Assembly: GCF_003105155.1 (NCBI RefSeq)
Contig: NZ_QETK01000028.1
Coordinates: 1 to 64,000, forward strand
Direction of reading: 5' to 3'
Length of the DNA stretch: 64,000 nt
From: Pseudomonas sp. SDI
GTDB lineage: Bacteria; Pseudomonadota; Gammaproteobacteria; Pseudomonadales; Pseudomonadaceae
The notes under the pieces were generated by a model. The model was not told the DNA's origin and made no database searches. It saw only the letters and a list, made by a program, of their open reading frames with translations. Made by a program: the position numbers and the translations under genes. The stretch's first letter is position 1. Every line of letters starts with the position of its first letter. Below, in pieces: positions 54,913 through 62,389 of this stretch.

Positions 54913-55812
54913 ATGTCCCGGCCCTGGTTGATCGGCTCAATGTTGCTGTTGAGTGTGGGGTTTGCCGGTTGCCAGTCGGCAGCATCGTTACCGCCCTTAC
55001 CGCAATGGCAGGGCCCGGAGGGACGGGCGCATGCGCAGTTGGGGGAAATACGCGATCTGCAGCGTGGCGCAACGATCAGCGCCGCTGAACTGGTCGCGCG
55101 CCTGGCGGCGGCCGATCGCGTGCTGGTGGGCGAGCAACATGACAACCCTGATCACCATGCGCTGCAACTGTGGCTGCTCAAGGCGCTGGCGTCGCGACGA
55201 CCGCAGGGCAGCCTGTTGCTGGAGATGCTTGAGCCCGCGCAGCAGGCGCGGATCGAGCAACTGCGGGGGCAGGCACTGCTGCCTACCGAGCTGGACAAGG
55301 CCATCGACTGGCAATCGGGTTGGGACTGGAGTCTTTACGGGCCGATTGTCCGCGAAGCGTTGTCCCACTCGTACCCGCTGCTGGCGGCTAATCTGGACCG
55401 CAGCGAAATAGGCGAAATTTACCGCGCGCGACCGCCATTGAGTGGCACCCACTCGACCGCCGAGCCTGTGCGCCAGGCCTTGCTGGCACATGTGCGCGAG
55501 GGCCATTGCGGGTTACTGCCGGAAACGCAGATGCCGGCGATGCTCGCCGTGCAACAGCAGCGTGATCGGCGGATGGCCGAGCGCGTGCTGGCCGCGCCAA
55601 CGCCATCGCTGCTGTTCGCCGGCAGTTACCACGTGCGCAAGGATATCGGCGTGCCGCTGCATCTTGCCGATCTGGGTAGTCAAACCGGCACGCGGGTACT
55701 GCTTCTGGCGCAAGTGGGTGAGGCCGTGCAAGCGGGGATGGCCGATTACGTCTGGTACACCGCGGCGCTCCCGGAACAGGACTATTGCGCCGGCTTGCGC
55801 AAGGGCCGCTAG
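54913..55812 (+). CDS. ChaN family heme-binding lipoprotein
   Basis: The product is a 299-residue lipoprotein: signal peptide with lipobox VGFAGC, Cys at residue 20. The ChaN/DUF399 domain is marked by RVLVGEQHDNPDHHALQLWL (about 76-95), LLEMLEPAQ (about 108) and FAGSYHVRKDIGVP (about 236). Campylobacter ChaN binds cofacial heme pairs at the outer membrane. In P. aeruginosa the phuW gene encodes a relative at the end of the heme operon. Here the rest of that operon is gone except for a transporter fragment 11 bases upstream. Confidence 0.88.
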   Translation: MSRPWLIGSMLLLSVGFAGCQSAASLPPLPQWQGPEGRAHAQLGEIRDLQRGATISAAELVARLAAADRVLVGEQHDNPDHHALQLWLLKALASRRPQGSLLLEMLEPAQQARIEQLRGQALLPTELDKAIDWQSGWDWSLYGPIVREALSHSYPLLAANLDRSEIGEIYRARPPLSGTHSTAEPVRQALLAHVREGHCGLLPETQMPAMLAVQQQRDRRMAERVLAAPTPSLLFAGSYHVRKDIGVPLHLADLGSQTGTRVLLLAQVGEAVQAGMADYVWYTAALPEQDYCAGLRKGR

Positions 55813-55823
55813 AAACCGCAGGC

Positions 55824-55938
55824 AAAAAAAGACCCGGCAAAACTGCCGGGTCAATAACCGTGATTAGCCTGATGAGGAGATAACCTGAAAGTCCGAACCA
55901 GGGGCTTTCAGAGTATCCAACCAGTCTCGCGACCAGTT
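55824..55938 (-). ncRNA. prrF: PrrF iron-responsive small RNA
   Basis: The RNA is about 115 nucleotides on the minus strand. It starts AACTGGTCGCGAGACTGG and contains the conserved pairing core ATCTCCTCATCAGGCTAATC (about 55862-55881). It ends in the terminator GACCCGGCA/TGCCGGGTC (55831-55852) plus T7. PrrF RNAs repress iron-containing proteins (for example sodB and TCA-cycle enzymes) under iron limitation. The Fur box directly over its -10 supports the assignment. It is convergent with the chaN gene and shares the terminator region. Confidence 0.93.
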
Positions 55939-55940
55939 GT

Positions 55941-55972
55941 GATAATCATAACCATTCTCATTGGCAAGTCAA
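55941..55972 (-). promoter_or_regulatory. prrF promoter with overlapping Fur box
   Basis: On the plus strand GATAATCATAACCATTCTC (55941-55959) matches the 19-base Fur consensus at 16 positions. On the minus strand -35 TTGACT (55967-55972) and -10 TATGAT (55945-55950) are 16 bases apart. The Fur box covers the -10, so iron-loaded Fur would block transcription. Confidence 0.92.
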
Positions 55973-55991
55973 TCGCTCGGTCCACGTCTTC

Positions 55992-56264
55992 TTAATTATT
56001 TTTCTGTGGGCTCTTGGCTTCCAGTTGTTGGTTCAGGGCTTCCTTGCGCTCAAGCGGAATTTCGTTCCAGTGCATATCGAGCAACGCCCCCTCAATGGCA
56101 TACAGCAACACCTTGGAGGCGCGAAAGCCGCGCGTGCGTACCGCCCGGTAGGCATCGACCGCGCCCAGTCGGCGCAGATCCGAGGCGCTGTGGATACCGA
56201 CCGCATGCAGCCACTGCGCAGAAGTCTTGCCGAGATTTTTCAGATGCTGGAGTTCATCGTTCAT
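55992..56264 (-). CDS. TfoX C-terminal domain protein
   Basis: The product is a 90-residue protein consisting only of a TfoX C-terminal (helix-hairpin-helix-like) domain: LQHLKNLGKTSAQWLHAVGI (about 6-25), then SASDLRRLGAVDAYRAVR and LLYAIEGALLDMHWNEIP. Full TfoX/Sxy proteins, which regulate competence, have an additional N-terminal domain that is absent here. Stand-alone C-domain proteins are widespread with unknown function. The start at 56264 follows AAGGAGG with good spacing. It ends 20 bases before the prrF promoter on the same strand. Confidence 0.85.
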   Translation of the reverse strand: MNDELQHLKNLGKTSAQWLHAVGIHSASDLRRLGAVDAYRAVRTRGFRASKVLLYAIEGALLDMHWNEIPLERKEALNQQLEAKSPQKNN

Positions 56265-56428
56265 CAAGCCTCCTTGCGATGGCTGAACGGGTCTTGAAAT
56301 GGATTCGCGAGCAGGTCAAGGAGGAGTGTAGCGGTACTTGGAAATTACGCGGCGTTTTGCCACCGGGACGACGAAAGGCACTGTGGCCGGGCATGTCAGG
56401 CAGCACTGGCAGGCCCGGTCACATGCTT

Positions 56429-56773
56429 TCAGCGGGTGCGATAGCGCAGGCGGGTGCCGAATTTGACCGACATCAGAATCTCGTCGGCGCTCAGTTCCAC
56501 TGGGAAATAAGTGCCGGAGATTTGCGCATGGGCCAGGCTTGCGCCTTCCAGGGAGTTTTCGCGCAGATCGAGGCCGCGCAGGTCGGCCGCACGGAAATAC
56601 GCCCCGGAAAAATCGATACCCTTTGTGTCCAAATCGCGCAGGTCCAGCCCACGGAAGTCACCGTCCTTGAAATCGATGGCGGCGTCTTGAGGTTTTTCGC
56701 GGTTGAAGGCGGCGATTTTCTCGTTGTGCACCAGCGCGTAAAGCGCGCTGTCGAGCTGCCGTGGCTGATTCAT
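56429..56773 (-). CDS. Pentapeptide-repeat protein
   Basis: The product is a 114-residue protein with about ten consecutive A(D/N)LXX-like repeats (residues 33-88), for example DFRGLDLRDLD, DFSGAYFRAADLRGLDLRENSL and EGASLAHAQI. They should form a right-handed quadrilateral beta helix. A short helical N-terminus and a C-terminal strand (ILMSVKFGTRLRYR) flank it. It is much shorter than the Qnr/MfpA gyrase-protecting proteins, so that function is not implied. No role can be assigned. It stands alone between the TfoX-domain gene and the kinase-like gene. Confidence 0.85.
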   Translation of the reverse strand: MNQPRQLDSALYALVHNEKIAAFNREKPQDAAIDFKDGDFRGLDLRDLDTKGIDFSGAYFRAADLRGLDLRENSLEGASLAHAQISGTYFPVELSADEILMSVKFGTRLRYRTR

Positions 56774-56877
56774 GAAGACGCCTCCGTGTTGGACTTATGA
56801 TGACACTATAGTGCCATCACTCGGCGGCGCCTCAGTGGAACGCGTGAAGTGTCGACTGCTTCACGCTCTCGGCGGTT

Positions 56878-58440
56878 TTACAGGCCCGGCAGGCGCTGAC
56901 GGATCTGTTTTACCAACTCATCGAGACTACCGCTCTCGTTGGTTTCGACGTGTTTGCTCAGGAGCAGCTCTTCGCTGGTCAGCGCCTCGCGACTGGCCTG
57001 CTGCGCGGCAACCACTTCCAGGGTAGCGTCGGACGGATCGTTGCGATCGGCCTGGCGCTGTGCCAACCAGCTGGCGATCACCGCCTGTGGCGCGTTGCAA
57101 TCCAGAATCAGGAACGGTACGCCGGTTTCGTTGGCCACCCCGGCAGCCGCCTCGCGTTGTGCCTGTTTCAGGTAGGTGGCATCGATCACTGCCGGAAAGC
57201 CGGCGCGCAGGATGGTTTCGGCCAACTGGTGCAGGCGCTGGTAGGTGGCTTGGCTGGCATCGCTGCTGTAGATGCCGGTTTGCAGTTGACCAGCGGCGTC
57301 GGCGCTCTGCTCACCGAACAGACGCTTGCGCTCCACGTCCGAACGCAGGCGGATAGCGCCCAGTGCGTCGACCAGGCGCATGGCCACGTGGCTCTTGCCT
57401 ACCGCCGAGACACCATGGGTGATAGCCAGGAAACGCGAAGGGATGGCGCTGTAGCTTTCGGCCAGGTTGGCGTAGTTGCGGTAGGTACGCAGGGTGGTGG
57501 CGCGCTGCACGGCATCGGCGTCGCCAGGCATGCTGAACAGTGCGACCTTGGCGCGAACCAGTGCGCGGTAAGCCTTGTAGAAGTTCAGCAGTTCCAGGCC
57601 GGCGTAGTCGCCGGTCAGCTCCAGGTACTGGCTGACGAAGCGCCGCGACAGCGATTTCAGGCCGCGGTCTTCCAGGTCCATCGCCAGGAAGGCGGTGTCG
57701 GCGTACACATCGGTCAAGCGGAATGGCTCGTTGAATTCGATGCAGTCGAAAATCACCACCTTGCCGTCGATCAGCGTGGCGTTGCCCAAGTGGATGTCAC
57801 CGTGGCATTCGCGGATGAAACCCTCGGCCTTGCGTGCTTCGAACAAGCTGTGCAGGCGCTTGAAGCTCGCCTGTGCCCAGGCTTGCAGGGCGTCGAGCTG
57901 CTGCAGGTCGGCCTTGTCGGAGAGGAACGGCCGGATCTGTTCGAAGTTCTGTTCCACCGGCGCCATGACGCTGTCCGGTGTGCCCAGCGGGTGCTCGGGG
58001 GCGACTTTGGGGGCGTTCAGATGGAACTCGGCAATTTGCTGGGCCATCTGGTCGATGTGCTCGGCGGTCAGCTCGCCGTTCGCTTGCAGGGTGCTGAGCA
58101 TCTGCTCTTGCGGGAACTGGCGCATCTTCAGCGCGAACTCGATGGCGGCACCTTCGCCGCCCAGCTGCGGGGCCTCCGCCGAGCCGGTGATGGCCAGCAC
58201 ATCCAGATACAGGCCGTCGGTCAGGCGCGAGTTCAGGCGTAGTTCTTCTTTGCAGAAGTGCTCACGTTGCGAAAGGTCGGTGAAGTCCAGGAAGCCGAAG
58301 TTCATCGGCTTCTTGATCTTGTAGGCATAGTCGCCGGTCAGCACGACCCAGGAAATATGCGTCTCGATAACCTGGAAGGCCTTCACAGGATGGGGGAACA
58401 GTGCCGGGTTCTGCAGGGCGGCGATCAAGGCTTGGCTCAC
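56878..58440 (-). CDS. Fused APH-like and P-loop kinase protein
   Basis: The product has 520 residues. The N-terminal half (about 1-335) is an aminoglycoside-phosphotransferase-like kinase fold with the catalytic loop ECHGDIHLGNATLIDG and the metal-binding IFDCIEFNE (about 212-240). The C-terminal half has a Walker A GVSAVGKSHVAMRL (about 343-356) and the nucleoside/gluconate-kinase-like segments VIDATYLKQAQR and FLILDCNAP. Proteins with this fusion are common in proteobacteria but their substrates are unknown. The GTG start at 58440 with AAGGAT upstream is preferred; the longer frame overlaps the mrcB promoter. Confidence 0.85.
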   Translation of the reverse strand: MSQALIAALQNPALFPHPVKAFQVIETHISWVVLTGDYAYKIKKPMNFGFLDFTDLSQREHFCKEELRLNSRLTDGLYLDVLAITGSAEAPQLGGEGAAIEFALKMRQFPQEQMLSTLQANGELTAEHIDQMAQQIAEFHLNAPKVAPEHPLGTPDSVMAPVEQNFEQIRPFLSDKADLQQLDALQAWAQASFKRLHSLFEARKAEGFIRECHGDIHLGNATLIDGKVVIFDCIEFNEPFRLTDVYADTAFLAMDLEDRGLKSLSRRFVSQYLELTGDYAGLELLNFYKAYRALVRAKVALFSMPGDADAVQRATTLRTYRNYANLAESYSAIPSRFLAITHGVSAVGKSHVAMRLVDALGAIRLRSDVERKRLFGEQSADAAGQLQTGIYSSDASQATYQRLHQLAETILRAGFPAVIDATYLKQAQREAAAGVANETGVPFLILDCNAPQAVIASWLAQRQADRNDPSDATLEVVAAQQASREALTSEELLLSKHVETNESGSLDELVKQIRQRLPGL

Positions 58441-58559
58441 GGGCGATCCTTCTGGGTCGTGGAGAGATTTTAATCGACCATTATGGCGGCAAGCGGGGCA
58501 GCTGGAAACCGCCGGAGGGCGCCTGTCGACGAACAATAAAGTGCGTATAATCCGCCGCC

Positions 58560-60881
58560 ATGACTCGTACCCGATCCCCCCGTACCCCGAAAAAACGTCC
58601 TGCTGGCAACGCACGCGCGTGGCTGGGCTGGGCTATCAAACTCAGCCTGGTTGGCCTTGTGGTGCTGGCCGGCTTCGCGGTTTACCTCGATGCCGTGGTT
58701 CAGGAGAAGTTCTCTGGCAAGCGCTGGACGATTCCGGCCAAGGTTTACGCGCGGCCGCTGGAGCTGTTCGTCGGCCAGAAACTGAGCAAGGAAGACTTCC
58801 TGGTCGAGCTCGATGCGTTGGGCTATCGCCGCGAAAGCGTCGCCAACGGTCCGGGCGCCGCCTCGGTGAACGGCAGCACGGTCGACCTGAACACCCGTGG
58901 CTTCCAGTTCTATGAAGGGCTGGAGCAGGCGCAGAGCGTACGTGTGCGCTTCTCCGGCGACTATGTGGCCGGCCTGAGCGGTGCCAACGGCGCGAAGCTG
59001 GCGGTGGTTCGCCTTGAGCCGCTGCTGATCGGCGGCCTGTACCCGAAGAACCTCGAAGACCGCATCCTGATCAAGATCGATCAGGTGCCACCATTCTTGC
59101 TGGAAACCCTGGTGGCGGTGGAAGACCGCGACTTCTATCAGCACTTTGGCGTGTCGCCCAAGTCGATTGCTCGTGCAGTGTGGGTCAACACCTCGTCCGG
59201 TGCCATGCGCCAGGGCGGCAGTACCCTGACTCAGCAGTTGGTGAAGAACTTCTACCTGACCAACGAACGCAGCCTGAGCCGCAAGCTTACCGAAGCGATG
59301 ATGGCGCTGTTGCTTGAGCTGCACTATGACAAGCGGGAGATCCTTGAGGCCTACCTCAACGAAGTGTTCGTCGGCCAGGATGGCCAGCGGGCGGTGCACG
59401 GTTTTGGCCTGGCCAGCCAGTTCTTCTTCAGCCAGCCGCTGTCGGAACTGAAACTGCATCAGGTGGCGTTGCTGGTCGGCATGGTCAAGGGGCCTTCCTA
59501 TTACAACCCGCGGCGTTACCCGGACCGCGCGCTGGTCCGGCGTAACCTGGTGCTGGACCTGCTCGCCGAGCAGGGCGTGGCAACACCCGAGGCGGTCGAG
59601 GCGGCGAAGAAGATGCCGCTCGGTGTGACCAAGCGCGGCAGCCTGGCTGACAGCTCGTTCCCCGGCTTCCTCGACCTGGTCAAGCGTCAATTGCGCCAGG
59701 ACTATCGTGACGAAGACTTGACCGAAGAAGGCCTGCGGATTTTCACCAGCTTCGACCCGATCCTGCAGATGAAGTCCGAATCGGCCATGGCCGACACCTT
59801 CAAGCGTCTGGGCGGGCGTAAAGGCGCCGACGAAGTCGAAGCTGCGATGGTGGTGACCAACCCCGAAACCGGTGAAGTACAGGCCTTGATCGGCAGTCGC
59901 CAGGCGGGCTTTGCCGGCTTCAACCGGGCCATCGATGCGGTGCGCCCGATCGGCTCGCTGGTGAAACCGGCCGTGTACCTGACGGCGCTGGAAAAACCGA
60001 GCCAGTACACCCTCACCAGTTGGGTGCAGGATGAACCGTTCGCGGTCAAAGGTGCCGACGGCCAGGTGTGGAAGCCACAGAACTACGACCGCCGCTCTCA
60101 TGGCACGATTTTCCTGTACCAAGGCCTGGCGAATTCCTACAACCTGTCGACGGCCAAGCTTGGCCTCGAACTGGGGGTGCCCAATGTGCTCAAAACGATT
60201 GGGCGCCTGGGTGTGGACGTTGACTGGCCTGCGTTCCCGTCGATGTTACTGGGCGCTGGCGGGATGTCGCCGATGCAGGTTGCAACCATGTATCAGACGC
60301 TCGCCAATGGCGGCTTCAATACGCCGATGCGCGGCATCCGCAGCGTGCTGACCGCCGAGGGCGAACCGCTCAAGCGTTACCCGTTCCAGATCCAGCAGCG
60401 TTTCGACCCGGCCTCGATCTACCTGGTGCAGAACGCCATGCAGCGGGTGATGCGCGAAGGGACCGGGCGTTCGGTGTACAGCGTGCTGCCAAGCTCGCTG
60501 AACCTGGCAGGCAAGACTGGTACTAGTAACGACTCGCGCGACAGCTGGTTCGCTGGTTTCAGCCAGGACCTGCTGGCCGTGGTGTGGCTGGGCCGTGACG
60601 ACAACGGCAAGACACCGTTTACGGGTGCCACCGGTGCCTTGCAGGTCTGGACCAGCTTCATGCGCAAGGCCGACCCACTGCCGCTGGACATGCCGACCCC
60701 GGACAACGTCGTTCTGGCCTGGGTCGATCCGCATACCGGTCAGGGTTCCGACGCCAGCTGCCCAGGCGCGGTGCAGATGCCGTATATTCGCGGAAGCGAA
60801 CCTCCTGCCGGCGCCGCCTGTGGCGGCGAGCAGACACCCGCCGACTCGGTCATGGACTGGGTCAAGGGTTGGATGAATTAA
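58560..60881 (+). CDS. mrcB: Penicillin-binding protein 1B
   Basis: The product is a 773-residue bifunctional peptidoglycan glycosyltransferase/transpeptidase. A short basic cytoplasmic tail and one membrane helix (about 26-46) lead to a UB2H domain (about 70-155). The GT51 domain has EDRDFYQHFGV (about 187-197, catalytic Glu) and GGSTLTQQLVKN. The transpeptidase motifs are SLVK (SxxK, about 464), SYN (SxN) and KTGTSN (about 651). In P. aeruginosa PBP1b depends on the lipoprotein LpoP, whose likely gene follows here after 26 bases. Confidence 0.97.
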   Translation: MTRTRSPRTPKKRPAGNARAWLGWAIKLSLVGLVVLAGFAVYLDAVVQEKFSGKRWTIPAKVYARPLELFVGQKLSKEDFLVELDALGYRRESVANGPGAASVNGSTVDLNTRGFQFYEGLEQAQSVRVRFSGDYVAGLSGANGAKLAVVRLEPLLIGGLYPKNLEDRILIKIDQVPPFLLETLVAVEDRDFYQHFGVSPKSIARAVWVNTSSGAMRQGGSTLTQQLVKNFYLTNERSLSRKLTEAMMALLLELHYDKREILEAYLNEVFVGQDGQRAVHGFGLASQFFFSQPLSELKLHQVALLVGMVKGPSYYNPRRYPDRALVRRNLVLDLLAEQGVATPEAVEAAKKMPLGVTKRGSLADSSFPGFLDLVKRQLRQDYRDEDLTEEGLRIFTSFDPILQMKSESAMADTFKRLGGRKGADEVEAAMVVTNPETGEVQALIGSRQAGFAGFNRAIDAVRPIGSLVKPAVYLTALEKPSQYTLTSWVQDEPFAVKGADGQVWKPQNYDRRSHGTIFLYQGLANSYNLSTAKLGLELGVPNVLKTIGRLGVDVDWPAFPSMLLGAGGMSPMQVATMYQTLANGGFNTPMRGIRSVLTAEGEPLKRYPFQIQQRFDPASIYLVQNAMQRVMREGTGRSVYSVLPSSLNLAGKTGTSNDSRDSWFAGFSQDLLAVVWLGRDDNGKTPFTGATGALQVWTSFMRKADPLPLDMPTPDNVVLAWVDPHTGQGSDASCPGAVQMPYIRGSEPPAGAACGGEQTPADSVMDWVKGWMN

Positions 60882-60907
60882 GCAGCACTTAGCGAAGAGG
60901 GTGTGAC

Positions 60908-61651
60908 GTGAACAAGTGGTTGTTTCCTGCCTTGACGGCGCTGGCTTTGCTCAACGGCTGTGCCAGCGTACAGCGCGGCTCGATCCCGGTAGTGGATTCG
61001 GGTACGCGGGTTTCAAACAGTGAGCGGGTTTCGGCCAACCGTGGCGTGGCGACCGTGAACAACGGCACGCGTCAGGCTCAGGCTGTCCCGCAGGACTCCG
61101 GCGTCACCGTCATGGTCCCGCAGGGGGCTGGCGCTGCACCGATCCAGACATTCCCGGCCTCGACCGGGCCGGCGCCGATTTCTACCGGGCCGATTACCCC
61201 GGGGCCGGTCGATTCCAATACGTACTCGATGCCGCCAAGCAATACGGGCAATTACACTGCGCCCAGTGCGCCTAGCGGCATTCCACGGGCCAGCAGCAAT
61301 GCCGCTGGCCTGTCGGCCGACGAGCAACTGGATGGCCCGGTGCTGGCCTTGCTGACCACTGCGCAACAGCAGCAGAGCGGTGGTGACTACAACGGCGCTT
61401 CGTCGAGCCTGGAACGTGCCCAGCGCATTGCGCCGCGTGAGCCGCAAGTGCTTTATCGCCTGGCCCAAGTGCGTCTGGCCCAGGGGGATGCGGCGCAGTC
61501 CGAGCAGCTCGCGCGTCGTGCGCTGACCTATGCCAATGGTCGTCCTGACCTGCAGGCGGGCTTGTGGAACATCATTGCCCAGGCGCGCGAGAAACAGGGC
61601 GATGCAGCGGGTGCCGCGCTGGCTAGGCAGAAAGCCCAGGCCAACCTGTAA
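60908..61651 (+). CDS. lpoP: TPR lipoprotein, probable PBP1b activator LpoP
   Basis: The product is a 247-residue outer-membrane lipoprotein with lipobox ALLNGC and Cys at 18. A long Ser/Thr/Pro-rich, low-complexity linker (about 40-135) suits crossing the periplasm. Two or three TPR units lie at the C-terminus (about 145-247, with GDYNGASSSLERAQRIAPREP). P. aeruginosa LpoP has the same build and lies next to its PBP1b gene. The start is GTG at 60908. The stop overlaps the yqcC start, so the three genes mrcB-lpoP-yqcC appear to form one operon. Confidence 0.85.
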   Translation: MNKWLFPALTALALLNGCASVQRGSIPVVDSGTRVSNSERVSANRGVATVNNGTRQAQAVPQDSGVTVMVPQGAGAAPIQTFPASTGPAPISTGPITPGPVDSNTYSMPPSNTGNYTAPSAPSGIPRASSNAAGLSADEQLDGPVLALLTTAQQQQSGGDYNGASSSLERAQRIAPREPQVLYRLAQVRLAQGDAAQSEQLARRALTYANGRPDLQAGLWNIIAQAREKQGDAAGAALARQKAQANL

Positions 61652-61980
61652 TGGACCCGCGCATTCTCGATATTGCCGACCATCTGCTGCTGATCGAGCA
61701 CGAACTGCATGCCCAGGGCTGGTGGAGTGCTGAACCGCCGTCGGCTCAGGCGCTCGCCAGCAGCGTGCCATTTGCCGTCGACAGCATGAACTTCGATCAG
61801 TGGTTGCAGTGGATCTTCTTGCCGCGCATGAAGCAGATCCTCGAAAACGGCCTGCCGCTGCCAAGCGCCTCGGGCATCCTGGTCATGGCTGAAACGGTTT
61901 ACGTGGATCGTCCGGAGGAAAGTCGCAGGCTTCGGCAGCTATTGGCCGAATTTGACCAGTTGATCGCTCCTTCTGCCTGA
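61651..61980 (+). CDS. yqcC: YqcC family protein
   Basis: The product is a 109-residue, all-helical protein of the YqcC (DUF446) family. It begins ILDIADHLLLIEHELHAQGWW and contains MNFDQWLQWIFLPRMKQIL (about 46-64) and the LPSASGILVMAETVY segment. No catalytic motif or membrane segment is visible, and the function is unknown. In E. coli yqcC neighbours truC. Its ATG overlaps the lpoP TAA (TAATG). Confidence 0.9.
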   Translation: MDPRILDIADHLLLIEHELHAQGWWSAEPPSAQALASSVPFAVDSMNFDQWLQWIFLPRMKQILENGLPLPSASGILVMAETVYVDRPEESRRLRQLLAEFDQLIAPSA

Positions 61981-62000
61981 TTTCTCCTTTTTTTACCCTC

Positions 62001-62026
62001 AGGGCCGCAGATTGTGGCCCTTTTTA
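62001..62026 (+). terminator. Intrinsic terminator after yqcC
   Basis: AGGGCC (62001-62006) pairs with GGCCCT (62016-62021), extended by three inner pairs, and T5 follows. It ends the mrcB-lpoP-yqcC transcript. Confidence 0.88.
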
Positions 62027-62090
62027 TTGCCTAATGCATTTTTTCTGCTGCACATGAATGGATTCGTGGTGCTCACAGAACGTCCTCAGG

Positions 62091-62389
62091 AAAAATTGGC
62101 AATAATTTTTCTTGACTTGGAGGCTCTGAATCAGAAGAATCCAAAGTCCGCTGTAGGGGGACTGCCAGAAGCAGACCCGCTAAGCAGATCATGAGGCGCA
62201 CACCCGCGCCGACCTGTTACACCCCGCAACGCGTTACCTCGCGCTGGGTGGGAAACCCCCGCAACACTTTGGGGAGCTCCCAATACTTGCTCAGTCAGTG
62301 CTGACTTCGTCGCTCATGCTCTGCTTGGCAGTAAACCTATTAAGACCCGTTCCTGATGGACGGTATTCTGGCGTTTTAGAGGTGAACAA
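62091..62389 (+). promoter_or_regulatory. Candidate ilvI promoter and long leader
   Basis: AAAAATT (62091-62097) and AATTTTT (62104-62110) form a dyad next to a -35 TTGACT (62112-62117), paired with a weak -10 AAGAAT (62135-62140) at 17-base spacing. About 240 bases of untranslated leader would then precede the GTG of ilvI. A seven-codon frame, MDGILAF, ends 9 bases before that start. No terminator with a T run is visible in the leader, so classical attenuation is not supported. Otherwise nothing recognisable lies in this stretch. Confidence 0.4.

Noticed and set aside
54729..55088. 119-residue plus-strand frame before chaN
   Set aside because: It is Cys/Arg-rich and in a different frame from both the HmuV fragment and chaN, with no family similarity seen.
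56429..56773. Pentapeptide protein as a Qnr-like quinolone resistance determinant
   Set aside because: It is about half the length of Qnr/MfpA proteins and lacks the long uninterrupted repeat helix needed to mimic DNA for gyrase.
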